A stretch of 64,000 nt of DNA from NCBI GenBank assembly GCA_016214845.1, contig JACRMS010000035.1, positions 1 through 64,000 of the forward strand, given 5' to 3'. Positions 42,747 through 51,120 of this stretch are shown in pieces. This DNA is from Nitrospirota bacterium (GTDB lineage Bacteria > Nitrospirota > Thermodesulfovibrionia > UBA6902). The notes below the pieces were generated by a model, which saw nothing but the letters and a program-made list of their open reading frames with translations, had not been told where the DNA came from and ran no database searches. The position numbers and the translations under genes are program-made. Position 1 is the stretch's first letter; each line of letters starts with the position of its first letter.

Positions 42747-44099
42747 TTATCTCTTAAGCTTCGCAACGAGGATTGAGAAAATGCTTTTCTCCTCCGTTAC
42801 CAGTTCAGCCGTTGCTGTCATGCCTGCCTTAATAAAATATTTCGCCCCCCTGATCTCGTAGTACGGCTCCTTCAGCGAGCCGCGAACAGTGTAGACAAAC
42901 CCGAGTGCGCCGCTTTCAACAGCGGACGGGGAAACAGAAACAACTTCGCCCCTCCGTGTTCCATAATCGGTATACGGGAAGGCGTCAAACTTATACTTGA
43001 CGGGCATACCTTTTTTTATGAACCCGATGCCTTTGTTTGCCACAGTGATGTCCATGTACAGAGGGCTGTCAGCGGGGACAAGGGTGCAAAGCAGGTCAGC
43101 GTCTCTTACATATTCCCCTGTGTTCTTGAAGTAAAGCTCGGACACTGTGCCGGCCTGTCCGGCGCGGATGATATTCCCGTACCCTTTTTCTCCGGATGAA
43201 GATGACCCCGCGCCATCCTTGATTGACAGCATATCAGTGTTTCTCTCCTGCTCATTCTGAAGGGACCGGAGTGTCGTCTCCCGCTCGATACGGAGGTTCT
43301 TCAGCTCCTTTTCAAGCATCCTCTTTTTGTTCAGATGGTCCGTACGTGATTTTTCGATGTCCTTCTCAAGGAGCTGTTTCTCCGTTATTGCGATCTCATG
43401 CTGGGCAGTGAGTTTTTCAACCTCCCCGCGTGAACGCTCAAGCCTGCTCTTTATGCTGTTATAATCTCCGATGGATGTAAGGGACTTGTCAAAAAGTCTT
43501 TTTGTGTTTTCAAATTCCTTCGCAAAGCTTGCAATTTCATTTTTCATAAATGCAAGGTCTGTTGCATTGGCCTTTAATGCCGCGCTGTTCTGGTCGAGTT
43601 TGAGTTTCTTCATGTTCAGCTCACCGGTAAAATCGCTGTCCGCCTGCTCCAGCGCATCATGCAGGGAGGATATCTTTGTGTCGTAATACTCTTTTTTCAG
43701 GGGGATTATCTGGTCCAGCTCTTCCACTTTTGACGTGTACGCCAAAGTCTCCTTGGAACGGATGACAAAGAGGGGGGCGTTTTTTTCAACGGTCTGCCCC
43801 TCAACGATCAATATCCTGTCAATGTACCCGTTGCGGTCTGAAAGCAGCTTGATCTTGTTTGATCCGGGCTGCGCAACCGCCTTGCTTTCAACAACTACAT
43901 CGATCTTCGCCACTAAAGAATAGATGAGCGCGACAACCAGCAGGGCTATAAGCAGATAGAGCAGCCCTCTCGCAAAAATGGCGGGCATCCTCTGCAGGTG
44001 CTCTGTCACGAGGACATTTTCCGACGGGGAACCCTCAGGGGCCATTTCAATAATTTCAGTAATGTTTTTTTCTTCGGGACCTTTTTCTTCCATCTTCAT
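42747..44099 (-). CDS. HlyD-family membrane fusion protein of the peptide exporter
   Basis: A 450-residue protein with one N-terminal membrane helix (LLYLLIALLVVALIYSLVA, about 45-63), a lipoyl-like half-motif (KLLSDRNGYIDRILIVEGQTVEKNAPLFVI is split around 84-110), a long coiled-coil hairpin (about 125-285) and a beta-barrel part (AGTVSELYFKNTGEYV). It bridges the inner-membrane ABC transporter and TolC. It overlaps the transporter gene by four bases, so both are co-translated. Length fits type I peptide export adaptors. Confidence 0.9.
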   Translation of the reverse strand: MKMEEKGPEEKNITEIIEMAPEGSPSENVLVTEHLQRMPAIFARGLLYLLIALLVVALIYSLVAKIDVVVESKAVAQPGSNKIKLLSDRNGYIDRILIVEGQTVEKNAPLFVIRSKETLAYTSKVEELDQIIPLKKEYYDTKISSLHDALEQADSDFTGELNMKKLKLDQNSAALKANATDLAFMKNEIASFAKEFENTKRLFDKSLTSIGDYNSIKSRLERSRGEVEKLTAQHEIAITEKQLLEKDIEKSRTDHLNKKRMLEKELKNLRIERETTLRSLQNEQERNTDMLSIKDGAGSSSSGEKGYGNIIRAGQAGTVSELYFKNTGEYVRDADLLCTLVPADSPLYMDITVANKGIGFIKKGMPVKYKFDAFPYTDYGTRRGEVVSVSPSAVESGALGFVYTVRGSLKEPYYEIRGAKYFIKAGMTATAELVTEEKSIFSILVAKLKR

Positions 44100-47000
44100 A
44101 TGTTTAACTGCTGGTAATTCAGGTAATGATACAGACCCTGTTTTTCCATCAGCTCCTCATGCGTTCCGCTCTCGACGACCTCCCCGTTATCAAGCACCAC
44201 GATCCTGTCGGCGTGCCTGACGGTGCTGAGCCTGTGCGCGATAATAAGCGCTGTCCTGTCCTTCAATATTGCGTCCAGATTTTGTTGTATCGCCTTCTCG
44301 GACTCCGTATCGAGCGAACTTGTGGCCTCGTCAAAAACAAGGATTTTCGGTTTGCTGTAAAGCACGCGCGCTATAGCGATCCGCTGCTTTTGCCCGCCGG
44401 AGAGCTGCAGGCCGCTCTCTCCCACCTTGGTTTCATAGCCCATTGCAAGGTTTGAAATAAAATCATGCGCGTTTGCCAGCTTTGCGCCCTCTATGACCTT
44501 GTCCATGGTCTCGCCCTGGTCGTGCATGGAGATATTCTCACGGATCGTGCCGTTGAATATGAAATTTTCCTGCAGGACAAACCCGACCATCTTGCGCAGG
44601 TTCGACAGGTTGATATTTTTAATATCGAATCCGTCCACCAGTATCTTGCCTTCCGAGGCATCATAAAAACGCGCAAGCAGTTTTACGAGCGTCGTCTTTC
44701 CTGAGCCGCTCCTGCCGACGATCGCCACTGTCTGGCCCGGTTCAATTTTTAAACTGATATTTGAAAGAATATACGCGTCGTCATCGCCGCCGTAGCGGAA
44801 AAAGACATTCTCAAACGCTATGCCCCCGCGCGGCTCATGGATGACAACACCAGAAGCGTCATCCATGGACTCAGGGAATTCCGGTTTTGCGGTCAATACA
44901 TCATTGAGCCTGTCGATGGAGACGAGCGTCTGCTGGATCTCGTCCCATGAGGTTATCATTCTGTTGACGGGAGTAATTACGCTCCCCGTAAGCGCCATAA
45001 AGGCCATAAGCTCGCCGACGGTTATGGAGCCGTCCATGACCTTGTGGGCGCCGTACCAGAGGATGACCGTCGAACTGAGCGTCCCTAAAAAATCCCCGAT
45101 GGAGTTGAAATAAAGCGCTGTATTATAGAGTTTGAAATCAATATTGAGGGCCTTGATAAACTTGTCCTCCCATTTCCAGCGCACGGGATATTCAATATTC
45201 ATTGCCTTTACGGTGTCAATCGCATTGATCGATTCTATCAGGTGTGACTCCGACTCGCTCCGCGCCGCGAAGGAGTCGATGTTCAGCCGTTTCAGCACAG
45301 GGGTAAAGACAAGCGTCATCACGATAAAGACCGGGATGAACAAAAGCACCAGCCCTGTCATCTGCATGTTGTAGTAGAACATGAGCGAGAGGTATACGAT
45401 TATCAGTATAGAGTCGAGCACCAGCGTCAGGGCGGTATCGGTGAGAAATTTCCGTATCTTCATGTTCTCGCCAAAGCGGGTGATAAAGTCCCCGATCTTG
45501 CGGACCTTATAATATCCGAGAGGGAGCGCCAGCATATGCTTATAGAAGTACACCAGCATCCTCAGGTCGATCTTCATGCTCGTGTGCACAATCAGATACT
45601 GGCGGACGATCATGGTCAGGATGCGGAACACCAGAACAATAAGCATCCCGGTGAGCATGATGTTCAGCATGGACACATTCTGGTGCATCAGTACCTTGTC
45701 AATCACATTCTGGGTGAATATCGGGGTGGCAAGGCCGAAGATATTGAGGAGAAGCGAGGCCAGGAATATTTCGATAAGGATAGCTTTGTACGGGGTGACG
45801 AACTGAATAAAATTCCGGTAAGACGTCTTTTCTTCCTTCTGTTTTTCAAATTCCGGGGTCAGGTCGAGCGTGAGCGTTATGCCGTTCCAGCTCTTTTCAA
45901 AATATTCCCGTGAATATTTCCTCAGTCCCAATGCAGGGTCGGCAACCCATACGGACTTTTCATTCGCCTTATAAACGACAACATAATGAAATCCCTGCCA
46001 GTGCACAATGCACGGCAGGCGCACGGAGCTCAGCCCGGCATAATCAAGCTTCAGCCCCCTTGCAAGAAACCCGACCTGTTCCGCTGCTGCGGCAAGGCCC
46101 GCAAGCGAAGACCCGCTCAGGTCCACATGCGCAAGCTCCCTGAGCTTCGCGGAAGAAAAGTTCTTCCCGTAATATTTTGCTATCATCATGATGCAGGTGG
46201 TCCCGCAGGTCATTTCATCATACTGGTAGATGAAGGGAAACCGTATGTTGCGGCGATAAAAAGAGGTCAGCTTTTTCGCGTGTTTCTTTTTCTCATCAGC
46301 GGCAGCGGGTCCTTCCTGAGGCGCCCCGGGGCCGACCTTCGTCTTCCTGAAAGACGCCAGTTCCTGCTTTATGATCTCCTCATACGGCACAGGAGGTTTA
46401 TCGGTAAGGTAAGACTGTATGCGGTCCTCAATGATCTTTTTCAGTTTGGGAGAATTGCGCATTATGGATTGAAAGGCATCTTTTGAAAGCGAAAACAGGT
46501 GACAGTCGGTGAGACAGACAACATCCGCAAAACGTTTTGAGGTCTCAATAAGGGCCTTTTCGCCGAAGAAATCACCTTCCCTCAGGAAGTTTATTACCTC
46601 CTGCCTGTTGTCCTCCCAGCGCAGCACTTTTACCTTGCCGCTCTCGATGAGATAAAATTTGTCGCCCTCGGAGCCCTGCCTGAATACCACATCTCCCTCT
46701 CTGAAGTGTTCGGCAGTGAAGCTCCGTACCAGCTCCTGCAGTTCTTTGGGAGATACGGACGAGAGCTCTGTGCATGATTTAAGGAAACGGTGGATGGAGG
46801 CCGCCCTGATAAATTTATCGAAATATTCCCTCAGCTCCGGCCTTGAAAAAAGATAGGCATTGAAATCCTTCTTGCTGATCACAAGCAGCACACTGTCTTC
46901 AGAAGCGCGGGCCGATGCGTTCCTGCGGCTGTCGGTGATCAGGGCTGTTTCACCGAAGTGGTCTCCCCTGGTCCTTACTCCAAGATTTACCTCCTGCCCG

Positions 47001-47203
47001 TCGGCCGCCTTCTGGACTATCCTTACCTTGCCGCTGTAAACAATATAATAATTGTCTCCGGGGTCGTCCTGGCTGAAAACCACCTCGCCGGTCTGCACCT
47101 GCTTCAGGTGGACAACAGCCACCAGTCCCGACAGGTCCTCGTCGCTGTAGACCGAAAAGAGGGGCAGCTTCCTTATGAAATTCTGGATCTCTTTACTTTC
47201 CAT
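44096..47203 (-). CDS. Peptidase-containing ABC transporter with two cyclic-nucleotide-binding domains
   Basis: A 1035-residue protein. Two cNMP-binding-like domains occupy about 10-130 and 150-270 (DDPGDNYYIVYSGKVRIV; QGSEGDKFYLIESGKVKVL; GDHFGETALI and GDFFGEKALI). A C39 peptidase domain follows (about 335-460) with catalytic Cys in DEMTCGTTC, His in GFHYVVVY and Asp in VADPALG. Six membrane helices and an ATPase domain complete it (Walker A GRSGSGKTT, LSGGQ, FDEATSSLD, AHRLSTV). It should cut the leaders after Gly-Gly and export the cores. The tandem cNMP domains suggest gating by a cyclic nucleotide. Confidence 0.92.
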   Translation of the reverse strand: MESKEIQNFIRKLPLFSVYSDEDLSGLVAVVHLKQVQTGEVVFSQDDPGDNYYIVYSGKVRIVQKAADGQEVNLGVRTRGDHFGETALITDSRRNASARASEDSVLLVISKKDFNAYLFSRPELREYFDKFIRAASIHRFLKSCTELSSVSPKELQELVRSFTAEHFREGDVVFRQGSEGDKFYLIESGKVKVLRWEDNRQEVINFLREGDFFGEKALIETSKRFADVVCLTDCHLFSLSKDAFQSIMRNSPKLKKIIEDRIQSYLTDKPPVPYEEIIKQELASFRKTKVGPGAPQEGPAAADEKKKHAKKLTSFYRRNIRFPFIYQYDEMTCGTTCIMMIAKYYGKNFSSAKLRELAHVDLSGSSLAGLAAAAEQVGFLARGLKLDYAGLSSVRLPCIVHWQGFHYVVVYKANEKSVWVADPALGLRKYSREYFEKSWNGITLTLDLTPEFEKQKEEKTSYRNFIQFVTPYKAILIEIFLASLLLNIFGLATPIFTQNVIDKVLMHQNVSMLNIMLTGMLIVLVFRILTMIVRQYLIVHTSMKIDLRMLVYFYKHMLALPLGYYKVRKIGDFITRFGENMKIRKFLTDTALTLVLDSILIIVYLSLMFYYNMQMTGLVLLFIPVFIVMTLVFTPVLKRLNIDSFAARSESESHLIESINAIDTVKAMNIEYPVRWKWEDKFIKALNIDFKLYNTALYFNSIGDFLGTLSSTVILWYGAHKVMDGSITVGELMAFMALTGSVITPVNRMITSWDEIQQTLVSIDRLNDVLTAKPEFPESMDDASGVVIHEPRGGIAFENVFFRYGGDDDAYILSNISLKIEPGQTVAIVGRSGSGKTTLVKLLARFYDASEGKILVDGFDIKNINLSNLRKMVGFVLQENFIFNGTIRENISMHDQGETMDKVIEGAKLANAHDFISNLAMGYETKVGESGLQLSGGQKQRIAIARVLYSKPKILVFDEATSSLDTESEKAIQQNLDAILKDRTALIIAHRLSTVRHADRIVVLDNGEVVESGTHEELMEKQGLYHYLNYQQLNI

Positions 47204-47221
47204 TTTCTCTGTTCCGGGTTC

Positions 47222-48706
47222 CTATTGTAACTTATTTACAAGCTGTTCTATTTCTCTTGTATAAAGATGATATGTCCCGATAAGAAGCATATAGTCCACC
47301 AGCGTCCTCACCATATCGATCTGCGCTGAGATGTATGTTGTCTGATAATCGAGCGTGTTCAGGGCGGTGCTCTTTTCCCCAATGAGCCTTTCGATCTCGT
47401 TGTCAAGATTGTTTTTGGAAATCCCGACAATTTCCCGGTCCAGTCCCATTTTCATCTTCACTGTCTGAAAATCATCGAAGAGCTCATCAACGGTATTTTC
47501 AATGACGCCCTTACGGTTCATTATCTGGATCCTCGCCTGCTCCATCCTGCTCTCAGTCGTTAAGACATCGCTTCTTGCCGCCCTGTTGATGACAGGGAAC
47601 AGCAGGGTCCCGGTTATCAGCGCCCTGTAGTTTGAGGACGATATGTTGCCAATCGAATCCCGTCTGTTATTAAGATCATTGCCGTCGTAGCCTGCTTCCA
47701 GAGAAACACTAAGGTCAGGCTTCAGGCCGCTCACCGCCTTCAAGCGGTCCTTTTCCAGTTTTTTCAGGTCATTATTAAACTGGATCAGGTCGATATCAGC
47801 ATCCTCTATCTTCGTTCTTGACTCAACAATGGAAGGCTCTGTAAACCCGCTTATTACGGTTTCCGGCATGGTTGCGGGCACGACCTCCGAAACAGCTGCC
47901 CGTTTAGGTTCCTCATATATGGCGAGCATGAGCCTGTCCTGCTGTTTTGTCTTCGCGCTTGCCAGATCGAGCAACTGCTTGTCCTGGCTGAGGAGAGCCG
48001 CCTTCAAAGTGTTGAGCTCTGTTATCGGCAGCTTCTGGGCCTTCACTTTTTCATCAACCATTTTATAGATCTCTTCAGTGTTTTTTCTTATTTCAACGGA
48101 AAGCCTTAGTTCTTCAGAAACGCTGTAGAGAAGAAAATATTCCCTGAATACATTAAAAAGTATATTCGCCTTAGTGTCCTCATAAGCCTCATTCGCAGTG
48201 TCTCTGTCTATGACGGCTTTATTGATCTCCAGATTTGTGATCTCGCGACCGAAGCCTTTCAGCACAGGCTGACTGTAGTTTAAGAAGACACTTGATGTGT
48301 ATTCGCTTACGTCAGGCCCGTTAATAAATGAATTTGCGTCTCTTGCCGTGGAAAAATTGACCGAGGCCGTGCCCCCGATCATATTGGCTTGGGAGAGTGA
48401 AACAAGGAGCTCATCGGTTTTAGCGCCGCTGTGGCCGTTGAGGTTGTTGTCAGTGTTGTTTTGGCTGTACGAATAGGAGGACTGGACCTCCGGGATAAAA
48501 ATAGACCTCTTTAAAGCAACGGTATAATCGGATATGTCTTTGTTCAGTCTGGAATATTGCAGCGATTTGTTTTCTTTCAATGCAGCGGAGAGAGCGTCTT
48601 CTAATGACAAGTGGAGAACCCCCGGGGTGTCGGCTGAAAAAGCTGTGGTTACGGTCGCTGTGCAAAGCATGAAAGTCAAGGCAAGACATTCCAATAACTT
48701 TATCAT
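47222..48706 (-). CDS. TolC-family outer membrane efflux protein
   Basis: A 494-residue protein with a signal peptide (LALTFMLCTATVTTAFSA) and the two-fold TolC repeat of long helices and barrel strands (ALSAALKENKSLQYSR; SYSYSQNNTD; TNLEINKAVIDRDTANEAY; ARIQIMNRKGVIENTVDEL). It is the outer-membrane duct for the type I exporter formed with the next two genes. The gene lies 18 bases before the transporter start and 150 bases after the radical SAM/SPASM gene. Confidence 0.88.
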   Translation of the reverse strand: MIKLLECLALTFMLCTATVTTAFSADTPGVLHLSLEDALSAALKENKSLQYSRLNKDISDYTVALKRSIFIPEVQSSYSYSQNNTDNNLNGHSGAKTDELLVSLSQANMIGGTASVNFSTARDANSFINGPDVSEYTSSVFLNYSQPVLKGFGREITNLEINKAVIDRDTANEAYEDTKANILFNVFREYFLLYSVSEELRLSVEIRKNTEEIYKMVDEKVKAQKLPITELNTLKAALLSQDKQLLDLASAKTKQQDRLMLAIYEEPKRAAVSEVVPATMPETVISGFTEPSIVESRTKIEDADIDLIQFNNDLKKLEKDRLKAVSGLKPDLSVSLEAGYDGNDLNNRRDSIGNISSSNYRALITGTLLFPVINRAARSDVLTTESRMEQARIQIMNRKGVIENTVDELFDDFQTVKMKMGLDREIVGISKNNLDNEIERLIGEKSTALNTLDYQTTYISAQIDMVRTLVDYMLLIGTYHLYTREIEQLVNKLQ

Positions 48707-48855
48707 TCGTAATGTTTAACCTGCATCGGGCTTTTTACTTTCCTCATCGGCCGGCATAACTCAACGTTTAAATACTATAAATTCTGCCTCTGACAAAAGT
48801 CAAAAAGCCAGTGGATTTATGGAGGCAAAAAGTCACTCCTGCTGAACGATATGGT

Positions 48856-50355
48856 TTAACGCGCCTGGGAAGACCCTATTGTTCTTACGGTTGAAAGAAG
48901 GCTGAAAGGGTTGTCGTACGCCGCTTCAGGTTCGTTTTCCCATATATAAACAAACCGTCTCAACGCCGAGGCAATTAATTTCTTTTCAACAGCGCACTTC
49001 TCTCTCTTTCTTTCAATGCTGATATCTCCTTTAGAGAGAACGCTTATGAAACATTGCGAACATAACCGGTAGGCCCAGCAGTTCCGGCACATATCTTCAC
49101 ATTGACCGACATATATTTCAAGAAGCCTTTCAGCCTTTTTAATGTCAAAGCCCTTTTTATAATTACCGATGTCATAAGCAGGCGCATGAAATTTCTCGCA
49201 CGGATAGAACATGCCCGAAGAGGAAACAAACAGCCTTGCGATGCCGGGTACGCAGGTCCTGTTCGGATGACATTCAACAGCCGCGGGACTGATATCTCTT
49301 TTTGCAAACAGATAGGTTTTGAGGAATATGTTACTGAAAAATGCATGGTTGAACTGATTTTTATTATGATACGACTCTATATACATTTCCACGAGTCTGT
49401 CTAATCTGTCTGAATGCTTTTTTGCCGCTGCATCTGAGACCTTATAAAAGTCGGTGTCAAGATCATAAATGCCGTTAATTGTCACTGAAACATTGGCGAA
49501 TAATTTACTGCTGAAATATCTGAATATCGTCAGGATATTATCATTCAGGTTTAATGTGCAATTCACTGAGACTTTCTTGTTGAAGTAATCAGGGTCAATC
49601 CTTTTTATCTTTTTCAGATTATTTATGACCTTGAAATGCGTGCCATTGCCATTGCCGAATATCCTCGCGGAATCATGAATGGCCCTGGGGCCGTCAATAC
49701 TTGTTTGAATCTCAACGTCGTTTGCGATCACAAACCTGATCATCTCATCATTAAGCATCGTCAGGTTGGAAATAATTCTTATGGTCGGTTTTGTTTCACT
49801 CTTTTTGTTTATATAATCTATGGCCTTTCTGACCAGCCCCCATTTCAGTAAAGGCTCTCCTCCATAAAATGAGAGGTGCCCCCCCCTCTTCCGGTCAACG
49901 TTGTCAAGGTAACAGTCGATGCTCCTTTTTGCAACCGGCCAAGTCATGGATCTGTTATTATGGAGACGCTGCCCTTCATACTTGCCGGAAAAAGAACAGT
50001 AGGCGCACCGCTGGTTACATTGCTCCGTAACGTTAAGCATGAGCTGTCTCATGCCGTTTGAGAAGTTTTTACGGATATTTTTTTTCTTGAGGACTGCGGA
50101 ATAATCTACCTTGAGAAATGGCTGCAACAAACCATTTTTTTGCGCTTTCCTGATAAAACCGACAGCCGCACGGAATTCATCAATGGACATCTGCGGGCTG
50201 TATTTTTTTTTCAACTCACTGACATTTTCGCAAGTAACATAATCATCGAGTATCCGGTAAACAGGTTCTTCAACGCTTACAACGGCATTTGAGAAAGTGT
50301 CGTAGAGGTAATAGTTCCCGGAAGATCGTATCTTAAAATAACCGATGTTTTTCAT
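48856..50355 (-). CDS. Radical SAM/SPASM peptide-modifying enzyme with N-terminal leader-binding-like domain
   Basis: A 499-residue protein. Residues 1-85 look like a PqqD/RRE-type winged helix (YYLYDTFSNAVVSVEE, LKKKYSPQMSIDEFRAAV). The radical SAM cluster is Cys113-X3-Cys117-X2-Cys120 (CNQRCAYC), with LSFYGGEPLLKW after it. A C-terminal SPASM domain has cysteines in CVPGIARLF, YPCEKFH, CEDMCRNCWAYRLCSQC. Such enzymes make thioether, ether or C-C crosslinks in RiPPs. Two near-identical Cys-containing precursors (50407 and 50650) lie directly upstream, so they are the likely substrates. Confidence 0.88.
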   Translation of the reverse strand: MKNIGYFKIRSSGNYYLYDTFSNAVVSVEEPVYRILDDYVTCENVSELKKKYSPQMSIDEFRAAVGFIRKAQKNGLLQPFLKVDYSAVLKKKNIRKNFSNGMRQLMLNVTEQCNQRCAYCSFSGKYEGQRLHNNRSMTWPVAKRSIDCYLDNVDRKRGGHLSFYGGEPLLKWGLVRKAIDYINKKSETKPTIRIISNLTMLNDEMIRFVIANDVEIQTSIDGPRAIHDSARIFGNGNGTHFKVINNLKKIKRIDPDYFNKKVSVNCTLNLNDNILTIFRYFSSKLFANVSVTINGIYDLDTDFYKVSDAAAKKHSDRLDRLVEMYIESYHNKNQFNHAFFSNIFLKTYLFAKRDISPAAVECHPNRTCVPGIARLFVSSSGMFYPCEKFHAPAYDIGNYKKGFDIKKAERLLEIYVGQCEDMCRNCWAYRLCSQCFISVLSKGDISIERKREKCAVEKKLIASALRRFVYIWENEPEAAYDNPFSLLSTVRTIGSSQAR

Positions 50356-50406
50356 ATGGAATAAAAACAGGCAGGGACAACGAGTGTCCCTGCCTATATG
50401 AGATAA

Positions 50407-50577
50407 TTATAATTCTATCTGTTTGCCAGTTTCAGTTTTTACTGTACCCATACAGTTCCCCCCGCAATCGTCTGCTCTCCTGCTCCTTAATCCGCCCTTA
50501 ATTTTTTTCATATCATCTTTAGATACCTTTTTCCCTGTAATGTCCCCGATCCTTACTTTTGATTTTTTCTTTTCCAT
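50407..50577 (-). CDS. RiPP precursor peptide, CGGNC core (family 2), copy A
   Basis: A 56-residue peptide absent from simple ORF lists. The leader is KKSKVRIGDITGKKVSKDDM then KKIKGG (GG at 28-29), the core LRSRRADDCGGNCMG then TVKTETGKQIEL. The two Cys residues (CGGNC) are the only ones. AGGAGGGATGT precedes the ATG. It is 52 bases upstream of the radical SAM/SPASM gene. A GG leader fits the C39 peptidase. The copy at 50650 differs mainly by a four-residue insertion after the Gly pair. Confidence 0.82.
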   Translation of the reverse strand: MEKKKSKVRIGDITGKKVSKDDMKKIKGGLRSRRADDCGGNCMGTVKTETGKQIEL

Positions 50578-50649
50578 TATACATCCCTCCTTTATTTTGA
50601 TTGTATAGTCAAGGCACGGACTGCGAGTGTCCCTGTCTGTATGTGATAA

Positions 50650-50832
50650 TTATAATTCTATCTGTTTGCCGGTTGCAGTTGATACCGACCCCATACAGTT
50701 CCCTCCGCAATCGTCTGCTCCCCTCATCGTTGGTCTGCGCGCAAGTCCGCCCTTGATCTTCTTCATGTCATCTTTAGATACCTTTTTCCCCGTAATGTCC
50801 CCGATCTTTACCTTTGAGCTTTTCTTTTTCAT
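50650..50832 (-). CDS. RiPP precursor peptide, CGGNC core (family 2), copy B
   Basis: A 60-residue peptide: KKKSSKVKIGDITGKKVSK, DDMKKIKGG, then LARRPTMRGADDCGGNCMG and SVSTATGKQIEL. I chose ATG 50832 behind TAGGAGGAA; the ORF start at 50913 adds 27 unrelated residues. It is the first gene of the run that leads through copy A to the radical SAM/SPASM gene and the exporter. The identical ADDCGGNCMG and GKQIEL ends indicate strong selection on these parts of the core. Confidence 0.83.
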   Translation of the reverse strand: MKKKSSKVKIGDITGKKVSKDDMKKIKGGLARRPTMRGADDCGGNCMGSVSTATGKQIEL

Positions 50833-50972
50833 GGATACATTCCTCCTATATTGGATGGTTATATTCAGCGCAAGGCGCTGATCTCTTTTTTGTGATTTCT
50901 GACAGATGGCCAATGTTCCTTCAAACCGGTAAATATATTGTCTGTGTTAATCGATTTAATTAGCATGAATTA

Positions 50973-51013
50973 TTTTTACAATTTTGTACTTATTAAGTAA
51001 AGTGAAAATTACC
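50973..51013 (-). promoter_or_regulatory. Probable promoter region of the family-2 precursor operon
   Basis: Minus strand GGTAATTTTCACTTTACT (51013-50996) matches the box upstream of the gene at 35364 (GGTAATTTTCACTTGACC) in 16 of 18 positions, with a weak -10 TAAAAA (50978-50973) 17 bases on. An ATCGATTAA box follows, also seen at 39397's promoter. Confidence 0.5.
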
Positions 51014-51063
51014 ATTCTTTGAAAAAAATATACACAATTAAATAAAAGCTTCTATGACGTCCT

Positions 51064-51103
51064 AAAAAAAAGGACAGCCGAAACGGCTGTCCTTTTTTTT
51101 ATT
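51064..51103. terminator. Bidirectional intrinsic terminator
   Basis: GGACAGCCG-AAA-CGGCTGTCC with seven A before and eight T after. It ends the MltD-like gene on the minus strand (stop at 51121). Confidence 0.9.
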
Positions 51104-51120
51104 GTCAACTGAATGAATGC

